NCBI RefSeq assembly: GCF_010093815.1
Contig: NW_022985552.1
Span: 992,001 to 1,056,000, forward strand
Direction: 5' to 3'
Origin: Pseudovirgaria hyperparasitica
Lineage: Eukaryota; Ascomycota; Dothideomycetes; Acrospermales; Acrospermaceae
Length of the DNA: 64,000 bases
Made by a program: the position numbers and the translations under genes. Every line of letters begins with the position of its first letter. The stretch's first letter is position 1. The notes below the pieces were generated by a model, which did not search any database, was not told where the DNA came from, and worked only from the letters and a program-made list of their open reading frames with translations. This document shows positions 44,983 to 56,428 of this stretch, piece by piece.

Positions 44983-45249
44983 TACGGCCTTCCCGCCGAC
45001 GCTGTCAAGAGAAGAATCACTTCGATTTAACGAGTCGTTGAGCCTATACTCTCTTGCATGCTATATAACATGTCCAAGCTCTCCACGTTCATGACAGACG
45101 CGTCGGCTGCACTTCGGAGCTTCGCGCGCAATCTTATAGATTTCTCGAACACCCACAGAGGTCATATCAGGTCGCGAGCTTTCATAACGGATAGATTGCC
45201 TAAAGCTCCACAGTCGAACCAGAACCGTCTATCTAGATCTCTGAACGTA
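44983..45249. promoter_or_regulatory. Bidirectional promoter, gpi16 / LUC7
   Basis: 267 bp between two divergent start codons; both genes must be driven from here. No specific site is claimed. Confidence 0.6.
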
Positions 45250-46227
45250 ATGGCAGCTGAACAGCGTAGGCTGCTTGGTATGTTTCTGAACTGGAAGCTA
45301 GAATGTTATGTAGCAGCTAACAGAATTTCCAGAGCAGCTTATGGGCGAACAGCTCATGGCTGGCCCGGGTCCTCGCGCACCCCAACTTGCTATCACGGAC
45401 CCGAAAGTCTGTCGCTCCTATCTCGCAGGAACATGTCCTCATGACCTATTCACCAACACGAAGCAAGATTTCGGACCATGCCCCAAAGTCCACAGCGAGG
45501 CGCTGAAGTCGGAGTACGATGGAGCAGATGAGACGCAGAGGAGGAAATGGGGCTTTGAGTTCGATTACCTGCGCGATATGCAACGCATCATCGACGACTG
45601 CAACAGAAGAATAGACACGGCACAAAGGAGGCTAGAGAAGACCCCGGATGAGATCCGGCAAACAAATCTGCTGGTCAGCAATCCCCATCTGCATGGTTCC
45701 TACTATCACTAATCCTACAGCTCAAACAAATCTCGGACCTTTCTCAGACAATCGATTGTGGCCTCCAGGAAGTGCAGATACTTGCTGAAGAAGGCGCCAT
45801 AAACCTAGCTGTCACCGAATACTTCAAGATCAAGCAAGCAAAGCAGTCCAAAGAAGACAGGGAGCGCGAACTCAAGGCATTATCTGATACATCAGGTCCA
45901 TCTGGACATCAGAAACTTCAGGTGTGCGATGTTTGCGGTGCTTATCTAAGCCGTCTCGATAATGATCGACGTCTTGCCGACCACTTCTACGGCAAAATGC
46001 ACTTGGGATATGCGCAAATGCGGAAGACTTACGAGACTCTACAGAAAGAGCTGAAGGGGCGTGCTCCGCCTCCAAGAGAGGATGTCAGCGGGAGGGGCGA
46101 TTTCGACAGCCCGTATGGCGACAGAGGCGGATGGGGCGGTGGACGTGGAAGAGGTGGTGGCTGGGGTCGTGGTGGAGGCGGTTTCAGGGGAGGTAGAGGC
46201 GGCGGTGGAGGCTTTGGTAGATACTGA
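45250..46227 (+). CDS. luc7: LUC7-like U1 snRNP splicing factor
   Basis: Exons 45250..45277, 45333..45673 and 45721..46227 (introns 55 and 47 bp) encode 291 residues. LUC7 helps U1 snRNP choose 5' splice sites in the nucleus. Landmarks: EQLMGEQLMAG at the start (spanning intron 1), then the first zinc finger with VCRSYLAGTCPHDLF and GPCPKVHSEAL. A helical middle follows (FDYLRDMQRIIDDCNRRI), then the second finger CDVCGAYLSRLDNDRRLADHFYGKMHLGY cut by two His. The tail after about residue 245 is Gly/Arg-rich (RGGG repeats) in place of the usual RS-rich tail. The ATG at 45250 is chosen because MAAEQRRLLEQLMG is the family N-terminus; an earlier in-frame ATG is not needed. Confidence 0.95.
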
Positions 46228-46772
46228 TGGGCTGACATTCAATCTTCTTCTTTGGGTCTGTACTTAGCGAGGCGTCCTGGAATGTCAGTATGGGGATTTG
46301 AAGGATGTTCATGTCCTACAGCGGATGGGAAGACATTCTGTATATGATAAATGGCAGGCATAACACAGCACGACGCAGAGAAATGCTCTCATCGTCTAGC
46401 TTTTTCAATCTGTAACCTCCAACTTTAGTCATCATGGAGACTTGTAATGCATTACAGTATTATACGTTAAGTCAGTATACATGCAACATTAAATAATATC
46501 GGGTACAGCCGTGTGATTGGACGGCTCACCATCCGGATGAATATGACGTGCACGGTTCACCCACCACCGCAAGGCGAACCCTGGCCACACGTTCGACCAC
46601 GAACGTATGGCGGCCAAATATTTATCAACTTTACCACACGACACCATAACACATCGCTTTTGAAGATCGCTGACACACATCCATATCCGAAGTCGCAAAT
46701 AAGTCTTTCAAATAACTCAATCACCCTACTCCAACAACCCCTACTGCCATCGTGCAGACATACTCCACGATT
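46228..46772. other. Intergenic region between LUC7 and the ArfGAP gene
   Basis: 545 bp between tandem plus-strand genes. No gene recognised. Confidence 0.6.
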
Positions 46773-48719
46773 ATGTCTAGACGACCCAACCCTGCCGCTG
46801 ACCGCGCGCAACAGAATACCCAGACTCTCAAGAGCTTAGTAAAGCTAGAAGCAAACAAGAGCTGCGCAGATTGCAAAAGGAATAAGCGTATGCATTGCGC
46901 TTCAAGTCATGTGGAAAAATACTCACCAAATTGGCAGATCCAAGATGGGCAAGTTGGAACTTAGGGGTTTTTGTTTGCATACGGTGCGCTTAGTAGACCA
47001 CTGGATAAAGTAAAACTCGCTGACAGACCGCAAAAGATGCTCAGGTATACACCGAGGGATGGGAACCCACATAAGCCGAGTAAAATCAGTCGATCTAGAC
47101 TCCTGGACAGACGAGCAGTTACAAAGCATGTTGAAATGGGGTAATGCTAAAGCCAACAAGTATGTACGGTCCCACCGCTGTTATGGATCTTGACTCACAG
47201 ACTTAGATACTGGGAACACAAACTCGCGCCCGGGCACGTGCCTGCTGAAGCGTATGTTGAAACTTATGAATGGCAGCCCCCACTCTGACGATGGAAATAG
47301 CAAGATGGAGAATTTCATTCGAACTAAGTATGAGTCGAAACGGTGGGTCATGGAGGGAGGTATCCCAGACCCGGCCACACTTGGAGGAGACGTAGACGAT
47401 GATGTTGTATGTACCATCTTCTTTCTACAGTAGACTACTCCTGTCGCGGTTGTTGCTAATCGAATTCATAGCCTCTCAGTGTCGTACAAGAGAAAGCTAA
47501 GATCGAACGATCGACTTCACTCAATGCCGCGCGCGCTCCCACGGGTCGAGTTCCACCTCCCTCGAGACCCCAGCAAAACATTGATCTTTTCGGCGACGAC
47601 CCATCACCTGCCCCTCAGAGACCAAGCACTACAGGACCTCCGTTGAATGTGCCCCCGAAGTCGGAAGCGGCTGCACCTAAGCACACCAAGCCAGCAGACT
47701 CGCTTCTTGGATTTGACTTCTTCGGAACGCCTGCTGCTGCACCGCCCGCGAGGCCCTCCAGCCACTCTGCAGCTGCTACTGGACCCTCCATACCATCACG
47801 GCCGGATCTGAAGCAGTCAATCCTTTCTCTGTACGCATCAGCCCCGAAACCGGCACCACAAGTGCAGCCTCAGCAGCATGGTCAGACGGATTCCTTTGGT
47901 GGACTCATGTCTGCCGGGCCTTCACAGCAATCGCCGCAATCGGCAGTTGGCCTCAACGATGCATTTAGCAGCCTTTCATTTGAGTCCAATACCACACAAC
48001 AGCAGCCGCGATCATCCGCTTTTTCAGGCCTGGCTACTTTCTCTAATCAGCGTTCTTCGCCGGCCCCGTCAGCTGCGCCCGCAGCTTTTGGCGGAGGAGG
48101 CGATTTTTTCAATGCCCAGCCGAAGGCGACAAAGCCAGCGAACCCTCCACCTCAACAACACAATCATCAATCATCGAAGCAGTTCAGCAACATGAATGAC
48201 CTTTTCTCTACCCCAGCTCCAGCCGCTCAACCTAAACCAGCACCTAAAGCCACCAGCGGCATGGGGGACCTATTTGATCTGACCGCGCCTACATCACCAC
48301 CTGTACCACCCAAGCCAGCTACTCAGACCTCACCACATACATACTCCGCTTTCAACCTATCTGCTCCTGCTCAACAACCACAGGCTTCACTGAAACCACA
48401 ACCCGTGACCTCGCCAAGCTTCTCTTCGGGCTTCAACTCAGACCCCTGGGGCACGAACGATGCATGGGCGAATAGTAAATCCACTACTTCTTCCCAGCCA
48501 CCATCATCCATAACTAAGGTATCTACTACTGATGACTTCGGAGGCTGGGGTAGCACCATAACCCCTGCGAAACCAACATCACCTAAGGTAACTGCGGACG
48601 ACGACTTTGGCGGCTGGAGCACCGCCCCGCCCGTATCATCTGGTTCGAATAACTTACCAAAAACCACTGGAGCTTTCGGTGCAGGGGGTGATGATCTTTT
48701 CTCAAATGTGTGGGAATGA
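46773..48719 (+). CDS. age2: ArfGAP (Age2/SMAP type)
   Basis: Six exons: 46773..46887, 46938..46983, 47037..47159, 47207..47251, 47301..47406 and 47472..48719. Introns are 47-65 bp and in phase; 560 residues. It stimulates GTP hydrolysis by Arf at the trans-Golgi/endosome. The N-terminal ArfGAP zinc finger reads [20 protein letters not shown] and ends CIRC; the arginine finger follows in [33 protein letters not shown] and [11 protein letters not shown] complete the domain by about residue 130. The rest is a Pro/Ser/Gln-rich tail with short motifs such as [26 protein letters not shown] and three DDFGGW repeats near the end, likely clathrin-adaptor or EH-domain binding motifs. The five introns are crowded into the catalytic domain; the tail is one exon. 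Confidence 0.94.
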
Positions 48720-49011
48720 TTGGAAGGAAACCAACAAACTCCATGTACTGGGGGAGTTTGGAGCATGATAAGTAGACGTAGTAGAGTGGAGTATACCATT
48801 ATGACATTTGAACATTAAGTTGCAAGGATACTTGCCAGGGTCGCTGTATAAATATATAGTCGACATATCAATGTTCAAGTAGAACGCTCGCAGCACGCTC
48901 CCACCGTGAACTCCTAAATCAGAGAGCGCGCCAACATACTCGAAACCTAGGATATTGGCACACTTAACCCACTGTTGATCCAGCACGGCTCCCCTTCCTC
49001 TTATGTGCCCC

Positions 49012-49424
49012 CTAGCCCGTAAAAAAGCCCCATATCCACCATAGCAATATCACCACGACCGAAATAATGCCCGCAAGCTTAAAGATGGCGACTTTGTTTC
49101 CTGACTGTGCCATACGACCCATACGTACGGCGGAAGTCTTGAGCGAGGTGGAGAAGTTTGAAAATGTCTCAGACTACGTGTGTGCACGTTAGCAACTGTG
49201 GGGCCCAGAGATGTAAGGCCTAGAGAGAGTATGTATCGTGGAGGAACGTTTGGAAGGCGAGCCTCCGAAGGGCAGGATATATGACATACGGTGTTCTCAA
49301 TGACCCTCTGGTCGCGCGCTTGGTCGTAGATATCGATCGTTACGCCGCGCAGCGCGGACACTTTGTTGGAAAGCTCATCGAGGGCGGAGTTATTCTGGCG
49401 CTCGCGCTCGTACGCCTCGGACAT
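49012..49424 (-). CDS. sft1: Qc-SNARE of the Sft1/Bet1 family
   Basis: Exons 49424..49290 and 49173..49012 with a 116-bp phase-0 intron encode 98 residues, the size of Sft1. The protein drives vesicle fusion within the Golgi. The N-terminus is short; the SNARE helix runs from ALDELSNKVSALRGVTIDIY through ENTSETFSNFSTSLKTS. A basic linker and one tail-anchor helix (IFKLAGIISVVVILLWWIWG) follow. The start ATG at 49424 fits the family; an open frame extends further upstream but has no SNARE-like sequence. It is convergent with the ArfGAP gene (292 bp between the stop codons), so two Golgi-traffic genes are neighbours. Confidence 0.9.
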
Positions 49425-50126
49425 GGTTGTGGCTCGGATCGTGCAGGTGTTTTGTGGCGACTTTATGAGATCATGTATGTGGTGTAGAGTAGTGTGATCT
49501 GGGGGTAGAGATTGCGATAGGCAAGATGCGAGGGCAGTCGCTGGGCGTTGGTTCAAGACGAGTTGCTGGATGTGACTTGGACTGAGGTGTGATATGGATC
49601 CATGCGTAGATTTGAGAATCCGTCTGTAACCTTTTCAGCGCGACTCTTGGCACGCGTCGCGCAAAGATATTAAAGATTATATATACTTTTAGTTATATCT
49701 AAAGAATACTTATTAAGTGCTTTTAAAGACTAAATAGATAATAGAGAAAATCTCGATTTTCTTATTTTCTCTACTACGTACCTTAGTACTTTAGTAGTTC
49801 TAAGGTAAGTTTTAAGAATAGGAGAAAAAGTAGTATATTGCGCGCGAATTCTAGAGAACTAGCTTAATACCTCATGTCGTAGTCTAAAATCACGCATAAC
49901 TACTCATCCGGTAATTCTCATTGGTAATTCAAGATAGATAGGACAGGGATTACTTGAACACTACCTAGTCTCTACAATGGCCTATAAATAAATACTAATA
50001 GGAAGGTTAAGATCTTGGTGCGGCCCCTGTGGCTAAGATTATTCCTATATATTTATACTATACGGGCCCAGAGATAATTCGAATAGCCTTCCCCCTACAC
50101 TCTCATCTGCTCCTAACTATTGAGGA
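49425..50126. other. Intergenic region with an inverted-repeat element
   Basis: The SFT1 promoter region, then inverted-repeat element copy B (49617..49846), then the promoter of the secreted protein gene with a TATA-like CCTATAAATAAA at 49981. Confidence 0.6.
49617..49846. mobile_element. Inverted-repeat DNA element, copy B (shortened)
   Basis: The left end repeats that of copy A: AATCCGTCTGTAACCTTTTC, then AGCGCGACTCTTGGCACGCG. The interior matches the reverse complement of copy A (for example TTAGTTATATCTAAAGAATA), so it sits in the opposite orientation. It lacks several internal segments. The right terminal repeat is represented only by its inner part (TTTTAAGAATAGGAGAAAAA and on to TTGCGCGCG). 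It is 5' flanked by GAG, as copy A is. Confidence 0.75.
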
Positions 50127-51298
50127 ATGGTTTCTCTTACGCTCTTCGCTGTCCTATTTTCGATATTCTTTCTATCATGCATTACTCAGGCTTATTATAC
50201 TTCTCACATTTCTCACACACCTAATCCCGACTCCTACTACATACATCCTTCATGTCACGACGAGAGTGTCGTGATGGTTGCTATTTCAGAAGCAATTTAT
50301 ATGGCACGTCGGAGTGTCGATCGTCTAGATTCGATACTCACTCCCGAAGATCAGTCGATGGCCTCCGAAGAAGCTGTTGTTATGCGCGAAATACTTGACT
50401 ATACATTTGGCATCAACGACGATAACTGGTATCTTACCCGTCAAGTGCACGAAGCCATGAGGTCGATCGCATCTATGGAACGCACTTGGGATTTAGACGC
50501 TAGCAAGGTGCGCTTCTATTGCGATAATGATAAACGCTTTGTTTCTCCACCCGAAGAGGTGGTACACAGGGCGGATTCACTGGGCAATATATTACCATGG
50601 CGCTCTTGGTTGAATCGCTCCAATGCCTCTCGCTACTCTTATTATTTCGATGCCGAGCAAAATAGGGATGGTACTCAGCCGTGGCGCTGGAGAAGGGGCA
50701 CGCCACTATGTCGTAGTCGTGTTGACGAACATGTTCGGTATATCTGGCAGCTGCAGTCGTACCCATTTGCCGAGATTGTTCTTTGCCCCGTGTGGCCCAC
50801 GCGCTCCAGAGTCTCATCAATCTATAATCTCTTGAAGGAAGTGGATGGGAAATTAAGCATGGGGCTGAGTCTTTCTGAACGTCAAACTAGTAATCCCAGT
50901 CCTACTTACCTTACTAATGGTGGCGAGGTCTACTATCTATCATCAATGCGTAGTCTATCACTCCTAAAAGACTGGGTACAAGTACGGGGTGAGTTCTAGT
51001 TTCTTCTGGTAGCTAGTCTACTAATAATTGGATATAGAGCCTAGAGCAAGTGACGGGGATGACCATAAATGGGAGGAGGTGGTCGTGGAGCCCCCAGAGA
51101 GAAAATTATCATCTGTAGCAAATTATGGTCAGTCTGTGTACCTAATTACGCTTACTTACTAATAATAGCTTAGCATTCTTCGGCTTACTTACATTCCTAC
51201 TAGACTACAACATCAAGCTAAGTCCATTTAAGAGTCAAGCTATGGTCGGGGACTTAGTCCATTTTGTAGACTCAGACGAGTCAGACGAGGAGGAGTAA
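50127..51298 (+). CDS. Secreted protein of unknown function, possible metallopeptidase-fold relative
   Basis: Exons 50127..50988, 51038..51127 and 51174..51298 (introns 49 and 46 bp, in phase) encode 358 residues. A signal peptide (MVSLTLFAVLFSIFFLSCITQA) is clear. The mature part begins near a Cys in HPSCHDESVVMVAISEAI. It has ASKVRFYCDNDKRF and AEIVLCPVWPTRSR in the middle, spaced Cys residues, and SVANYAFFGLLTFLLDY near the end, then an acidic tail (DSDESDEEE). The order 'conserved Cys helix - IxLCPxxx - NYxxFxL' recalls fungal secreted proteins related to M35-like peptidases, but I see no HExxH zinc motif, so the family is a guess and catalysis is doubtful. It sits alone 280 bp from a transposable-element remnant. 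Confidence 0.7.
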
Positions 51299-51736
51299 TA
51301 TAGAGGAATGCGATGATCGCACAAATATACTCCTATCTTAGACTACGAGCCGCGAGTGCTGTTCTACAGTCACCCCTGGACATCCAGATCTATAGTGGCA
51401 CGTACTAATGAGAAAACAATATCTCAACGCTCGAAAGACCATTCATTTTAGACTCCTAAAAGTCTAGAAGTGTACATAATACTATAGCTAGCGGAGCTCG
51501 TGAATATATATGTCTTTAAACACTACTATTCGTATGTCTCTGAAGATAAAGCACAGCTTTATATCGCTGCTCATGAATAAATTCCTTCTCTCTAGGTGGA
51601 CAGAAGATTTATAATAACATCACCTATAAAGAAACATGCACGTGTTCATCACGAGGTACCAGTCTGAGTTCGTGGCATGCTTGTAATTCATTGTCTATGC
51701 ATTGTTGTGGAATAAGCTACACATGTTTGACAGTCC
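51299..51736. other. Intergenic, convergent gene ends
   Basis: 438 bp between the secreted-protein gene and the minus-strand nuclear protein gene. Nothing recognised. Confidence 0.6.
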
Positions 51737-53149
51737 TCAATCCTGGTACCTGCTCAGGAAGTCCGTCATCGCCTCCTGCATCTTCCTCCCATCTGAAGCA
51801 AGATCTTCCTCCTTGCGAGAGTAATAATCTCTCTGGTTGTCGATGATCACCCGGTGCGCCTCGATTATGGCATGCAGCAGTTGGATGTGCTCCTGCAAAC
51901 TTCGTATAGTATGTGGGCGTCTCATGGGCGGGACTTCTGGGAGTCGCTCCAGGAAAGGGTTCTCTAGATCAAGTTCTCGCTCGATCGATCGAGCCACGTC
52001 CTCGGAGCTAGTGGATGATGATGAGAGCTTGCGTTTCTTCACGGGGAGTTCGTCGACACGGCGGTCTGCAGCCGGAGAGGCATCATCACGCTTCCGCTTG
52101 CCATTGGCGTTGTCAGACAGTGAGGTCGCTTGGCTGGGAGAGGACTCGACGGCAGAGTCAACGGTATCCACATCGGGAGGAGGGAGGTGAGGTGAGAGTC
52201 CATGACACATGAGAGCGAAACGCTCAATTTCTGCTCCGTCAGCTGGTGGGGTTTGTGTTCCACTGTGCTCGTGGAAGAAGGTACCTGGCACGAGATTATC
52301 CAGCTCTCTGGGTGAAATCTTGCGCTGTTTTGTCTTGTTCGCAACGGTAGGTGGTGACTTTGAAATCGATTTCTTCGAGTTCGAGGTCGATTTCGACGTG
52401 GATCTGGACTTAGACTTAGACTTGGACTTGGACTTTGCCAGAGAACCGCACTTCAGTGCTGTTCCGGGATTGTGACCGCTGTTTGCAGGCTTTGCAAGGA
52501 TCTTCTGATCTTTTGTTACATCCTCATGTTGGATGCTGAGATGTGGCTGCTCTATAGCTGCCTTTGCTGCCATGGCCCTCTCAGCTGCGTCCTGTTGTTT
52601 CTTTTGCATGAGCTTCTCGGTATGATGTAGTTCGTGTAAGGCCCGCTCGACGTCATTGGCATTGACCCATTTGGGTTCAGGCAGGCCTTTGGCGATGGCT
52701 TCTTTCTGGCGATCACGTTTTCCTATTGTCTTCTCCCATCGCTGTCTGTTGGCAAGCATGATGGCCTCGGCAGCTTTCGCACGGCGATCAGAAGTGAAGG
52801 AAGCGATCTGGGCTAGAGCCTGCAGTAGAGCAAAATCCCAGAATTTAGGGGCACGGGGCGAACAGACAGCGGTGTTCAATAGTTCTTCGACGGGCTTTCC
52901 CCAATGGCCGTTGATGATGTCGACACACCCTTCGGGAGTGGCCAATGGATCGAAGTCTTCAAGATGCTCAAGAGGGTCCCAATCAAGGCCGACATCCTCT
53001 TTCTTGATGAGGGGGTCTTCATTCGACTCATCCTCGAGTTTGACAACGACCTCCTGGGTCGCGTTCGATGCAATAGCAATAGAAGTGGAAGGGGATCCAG
53101 ATCCAGATCCATAGGGAGTAGATTCCTTGGGATTGATAGATTTAGACAT
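51737..53149 (-). CDS. Uncharacterised, probably nuclear protein, 470 residues
   Basis: A single-exon gene. I recognise no named family. The N-terminal 65 residues are acidic and include two sumoylation-like motifs (VKLE, IKKE). A predicted-ordered segment at about residues 72-165 (CVDIINGHWGKPVEELLN, then FWDFALLQALAQIASFTSD, then RRAKAAEAIMLANRQRWEK) looks helical and is the likeliest domain. Residues about 239-265 are a Lys-Ser repeat (SKSKSKSKSRSTSK). Two basic clusters, GKRKRDD and PVKKRKL, fit nuclear localisation signals. The C-terminal 60 residues (SLQEHIQLLHAIIEAHRVI) are likely coiled coil. The whole is compatible with a chromatin or RNA-associated adaptor, but function is not assigned. 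Confidence 0.75.
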   Translation of the reverse strand: MSKSINPKESTPYGSGSGSPSTSIAIASNATQEVVVKLEDESNEDPLIKKEDVGLDWDPLEHLEDFDPLATPEGCVDIINGHWGKPVEELLNTAVCSPRAPKFWDFALLQALAQIASFTSDRRAKAAEAIMLANRQRWEKTIGKRDRQKEAIAKGLPEPKWVNANDVERALHELHHTEKLMQKKQQDAAERAMAAKAAIEQPHLSIQHEDVTKDQKILAKPANSGHNPGTALKCGSLAKSKSKSKSKSRSTSKSTSNSKKSISKSPPTVANKTKQRKISPRELDNLVPGTFFHEHSGTQTPPADGAEIERFALMCHGLSPHLPPPDVDTVDSAVESSPSQATSLSDNANGKRKRDDASPAADRRVDELPVKKRKLSSSSTSSEDVARSIERELDLENPFLERLPEVPPMRRPHTIRSLQEHIQLLHAIIEAHRVIIDNQRDYYSRKEEDLASDGRKMQEAMTDFLSRYQD

Positions 53150-54499
53150 GGTGGCAGAAATTTCAACCTTGGAGTGTTAACGAGAGATTGCCATTTCAAG
53201 CGATAAGGACTTACAGTCTGCGGGAGGCAGGATTATAGAAAAGTGTTCAATTTTGAATGTAGCTTCGAATACTCGACGAGGAGAGTTCCTGTGACAGAGA
53301 CCTATAATGAACGAAATGATCGTCAGGCGTACAAACAGTGTATCTTCAGCAATCGAGTGGACAAGATGTTTGCCGATTGTGCAGAGACGACAGCGTTGTG
53401 AACGAGAATCTCTGCAGATGGTGATTTTTGGGTAGGTGCAGGGGAAGGTGGGTTGATTGATCGAGAGAAGGTTATGGTAGACAGAGATCTTCGATGATCA
53501 AGATGCGTGCACAATGTATACGGAAAATAGGTTGAGTACCGAAGAAGGATGCGGCGATGTGCATCAAGTGTTTTGAAGATGAGAAGAACCGGTCAGAGAT
53601 TTCGCGTTGCTTTATACAGGCGAAATTGCAGGCTCGGGGGTTGGTGCGTCCTAAGTGATTTGGAAGTGAACAATAGGAAAAGTGGTCGGCGACACACGCA
53701 ACTAGGGGCTATTGAGCACATCTCCTCAAACACTGCTTTTCAATGACGCAATTGTTAGCCATAGACCGCCTTACGAAAAGATGAATTGTGTAAACGAGGC
53801 GTGAAAGTGCACATGCACTCCTGAATAGGCGGCCTGGACCAACGGGCCCAGCTCAGTGTTGATTGAAAGTCGAAGACAAAAGAGATAAGAATAGAGGACT
53901 GTTATGATCATACTTCTGAAAGACCATGGGACATTCCGGTAAATGGGAGGACTCTAATACGATATATCATGGTTCTCAATGCTCCAGGTTTGATACAATA
54001 AAGATGATCATTGGATTGGGGGTCGAGACAGAGCAATGACTGGAAACCGCATGATCCAGCGAGAGATAACATGGTTTATCAATTCTGCCCGGAGTCGTTG
54101 TTGGCATAACTGTGGTTGTACTGCATCGAAGCATTGTTGTGAACGTTGACGATTTGCCAAGGCTCCTGAGTGACTTGAAGCAACCTGGAGGCGTAAGCCT
54201 TGATTATTAATTACAGTAAGGGTAAAAAAGCGTGACTTGGTGGGGTAATGCCATCCGGATCCATGACTGTGCCACTGCGGCTGCTGCTGATGTGGCTGGA
54301 GCTCGGCTCGGTTAATGCATCTGATCCCCCTCACTTGCCTAGGTATAGGTAGCCTACTGCTCCATATTCACTCTAGGCGTCTAGTCCCAATGACGACGAT
54401 ATGTCTTCTGATAGCGGTTGTCTTCTTTCGCTGACTCCTCGCTGCTCGCTGACATTATTTCCCCCTTGAATTCCAGTAGATCACGAAACCCTTCTTACA
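53150..54499. other. Divergent intergenic region
   Basis: About 1.35 kb between the divergent nuclear-protein gene and the transhydrogenase gene. It holds both promoters; no further gene recognised. Confidence 0.5.
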
Positions 54500-56028
54500 A
54501 TGCCTGCTGGTATACGCATTGCGCCGAACAAGGCCACACGAGCTCTTAACCTTCTCCGCACCGTTCAATATACCCACCCGCCGTCATGTCCGTGTCATTC
54601 GAATCCTGCACATCACCATCATGGGGCAATACAGGAGGCGAGAAGGTCTTTGGCAACGCCAGTTGATTTCTCACAACAGAAGGAGTATGCTTTCGAGATG
54701 GCTGCTTCTAGCATCCGCTTCGGACCTGGCTGCACCAAAGAAGTGGGCATGGACTTCAAGAACATGGGCGCCAAGAAAGTCATGATCGTGACAGACGGCA
54801 ATGTCAGGAAACTGACGGCTATGAAGCAATGTGTTGAGGGTTTAGAGCGTGAAGGCATTGCGTATGAGATATTCGATAAAGTTAGGGTCGAACCGAAGGA
54901 CAGCTCGTGAGTGGTCAAGCCATCTTGAAGTGATAGGCCTTGGTACTGACTCTGATTAGGATTCGAGAAGCTATAGACTACGCTAAACCGTACCAGCCCG
55001 ACGCTTTTCTTGCCGTTGGTGGTGGCTCTGTCATCGATACTGCAAAACTCATGAATCTTTATACAAGCTTTCCACAAGCCGACTTTCTCGATTTCGTTAA
55101 CGCACCCCTAGGAAAGGGCCTTCCGATTACAAGCAAGCTATTCCCCCTCGTCGCGGTCCCAACGACTGCTGGTACGGGGTCTGAGACGACCGGCACAGCG
55201 ATTTTTGATCTTGTGTCGAAGAAAGCAAAGACCGGCATTGCACACAGAAACCTAAAGCCTACCTTGGGCATATGTGATCCACTAAACACTCGGACTATGC
55301 CTTCAGCGGTGCACGCATCATCTGGTCTCGATGTACTGTGCCATTCGCTGGAGTCTTGGACGGCCATCCCCTATCACGAGCGAGTGCCACGACCTGCGAA
55401 TCCTATTCTGCGCCCTGCATACCAAGGAGCCAATCCTATCTCTGATATATTCTCCCTTCAAGCTCTCCGAGACACCGTAAAGTATCTCCCTCGCGCAGTT
55501 AAAGACCCCGAGGATCATGAAGCTCAGTCTAAGATGCTTCTCGCTGCTACATTAGCCGGTGTCGGGTTCGGAAATGCTGGTGTGCATCTGTGTCACGGCA
55601 TGTCGTATCCCATTTCAGGCCAGAACCCTGGATACAAGCATGCAGGTTATCAGGTAGAGAATTCAATCATTCCTCATGGTGTCAGTGTAGCTGTCACGGC
55701 GCCGGCTGTTTTCAGGTTCACTGGAGCTTCAAACCCAGAGCGACATCTTGCAGCCGCCGAAGTCTTCGGTAAAGATATCAGCAACGCGAAACTTGAGAGT
55801 GCAGGTGAGATCTTAGGCGAAGCTCTCGCTGAATTTCTCGTGAGTCTTGGTGATCAACCACGCGGTTTAAAGTCACTTGGGTTCAACCGGTCTCACATCG
55901 ATGGGCTTGTCGAGGGAACTTTACCGCAGGCCAGAGTTTTGATGCTAGCTCCAAACTTGGAAATGAGAGATACCGACATAGAGAGAGAGCAGCTACGTGG
56001 ACTCTTCGAGGACGCTCTGGAATACTGA
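54500..56028 (+). CDS. Hydroxyacid-oxoacid transhydrogenase (ADHFE1 type), mitochondrial
   Basis: Exons 54500..54906 and 54960..56028 (53-bp intron) encode 491 residues. The family oxidises 4-hydroxybutyrate to succinic semialdehyde while reducing 2-oxoglutarate to 2-hydroxyglutarate, in mitochondria. A basic, Arg/Ala-rich N-terminus (MPAGIRIAPNKATRALNLLR) fits a transit peptide. The iron-dependent alcohol dehydrogenase fold shows FLAVGGGSVIDTAKL (nucleotide loop), VAVPTTAGTGSETTGTAIF and metal-binding positions in HASSGLDVLCHSLE and GVHLCHGMSYPISG, plus PHGVSVAVTAPAVF. The ending and length match ADHFE1/HOT1 rather than bacterial ADH4 enzymes. The next gene, a glutathione S-transferase, is on the same strand 400 bp on but likely independent. 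Confidence 0.93.
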
Positions 56029-56428
56029 TGAAGAAAACAAATACTAACTCGGAGCATATTGAGCATCCCATAACCCATAAGCGCAAGGAAGCCTTAATGG
56101 GGTATCGGAGTAATTTTGGTCACGTACAATCCATTTATTGTCTGATACTTTTCTCATGTATATAGAAGGAAAGCTGAACCGACGTACCTAGGGACTTACA
56201 TTAATTCAGCATGCCACGATTTCAATAAGGAGTTTGCACTTGCGGACCAACGGCTCCTCGATGTATAGGCGTGGGGAACTATCCGGATGTAGCCTTTGAC
56301 GTCTTAGTGCCGATCTGCGAACAATGCATCCCTCAATCAGTACCTCAGATCCAACAATCCTCTATATTATAGAACGAAAAGTATCCCCTCTCGTTCACTT
56401 AACCACCTCCTACAACATAAACTCAACG
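56029..56428. other. Intergenic region
   Basis: 400 bp: 3' flank of the transhydrogenase gene and promoter of the glutathione S-transferase gene. Nothing else recognised. Confidence 0.5.
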
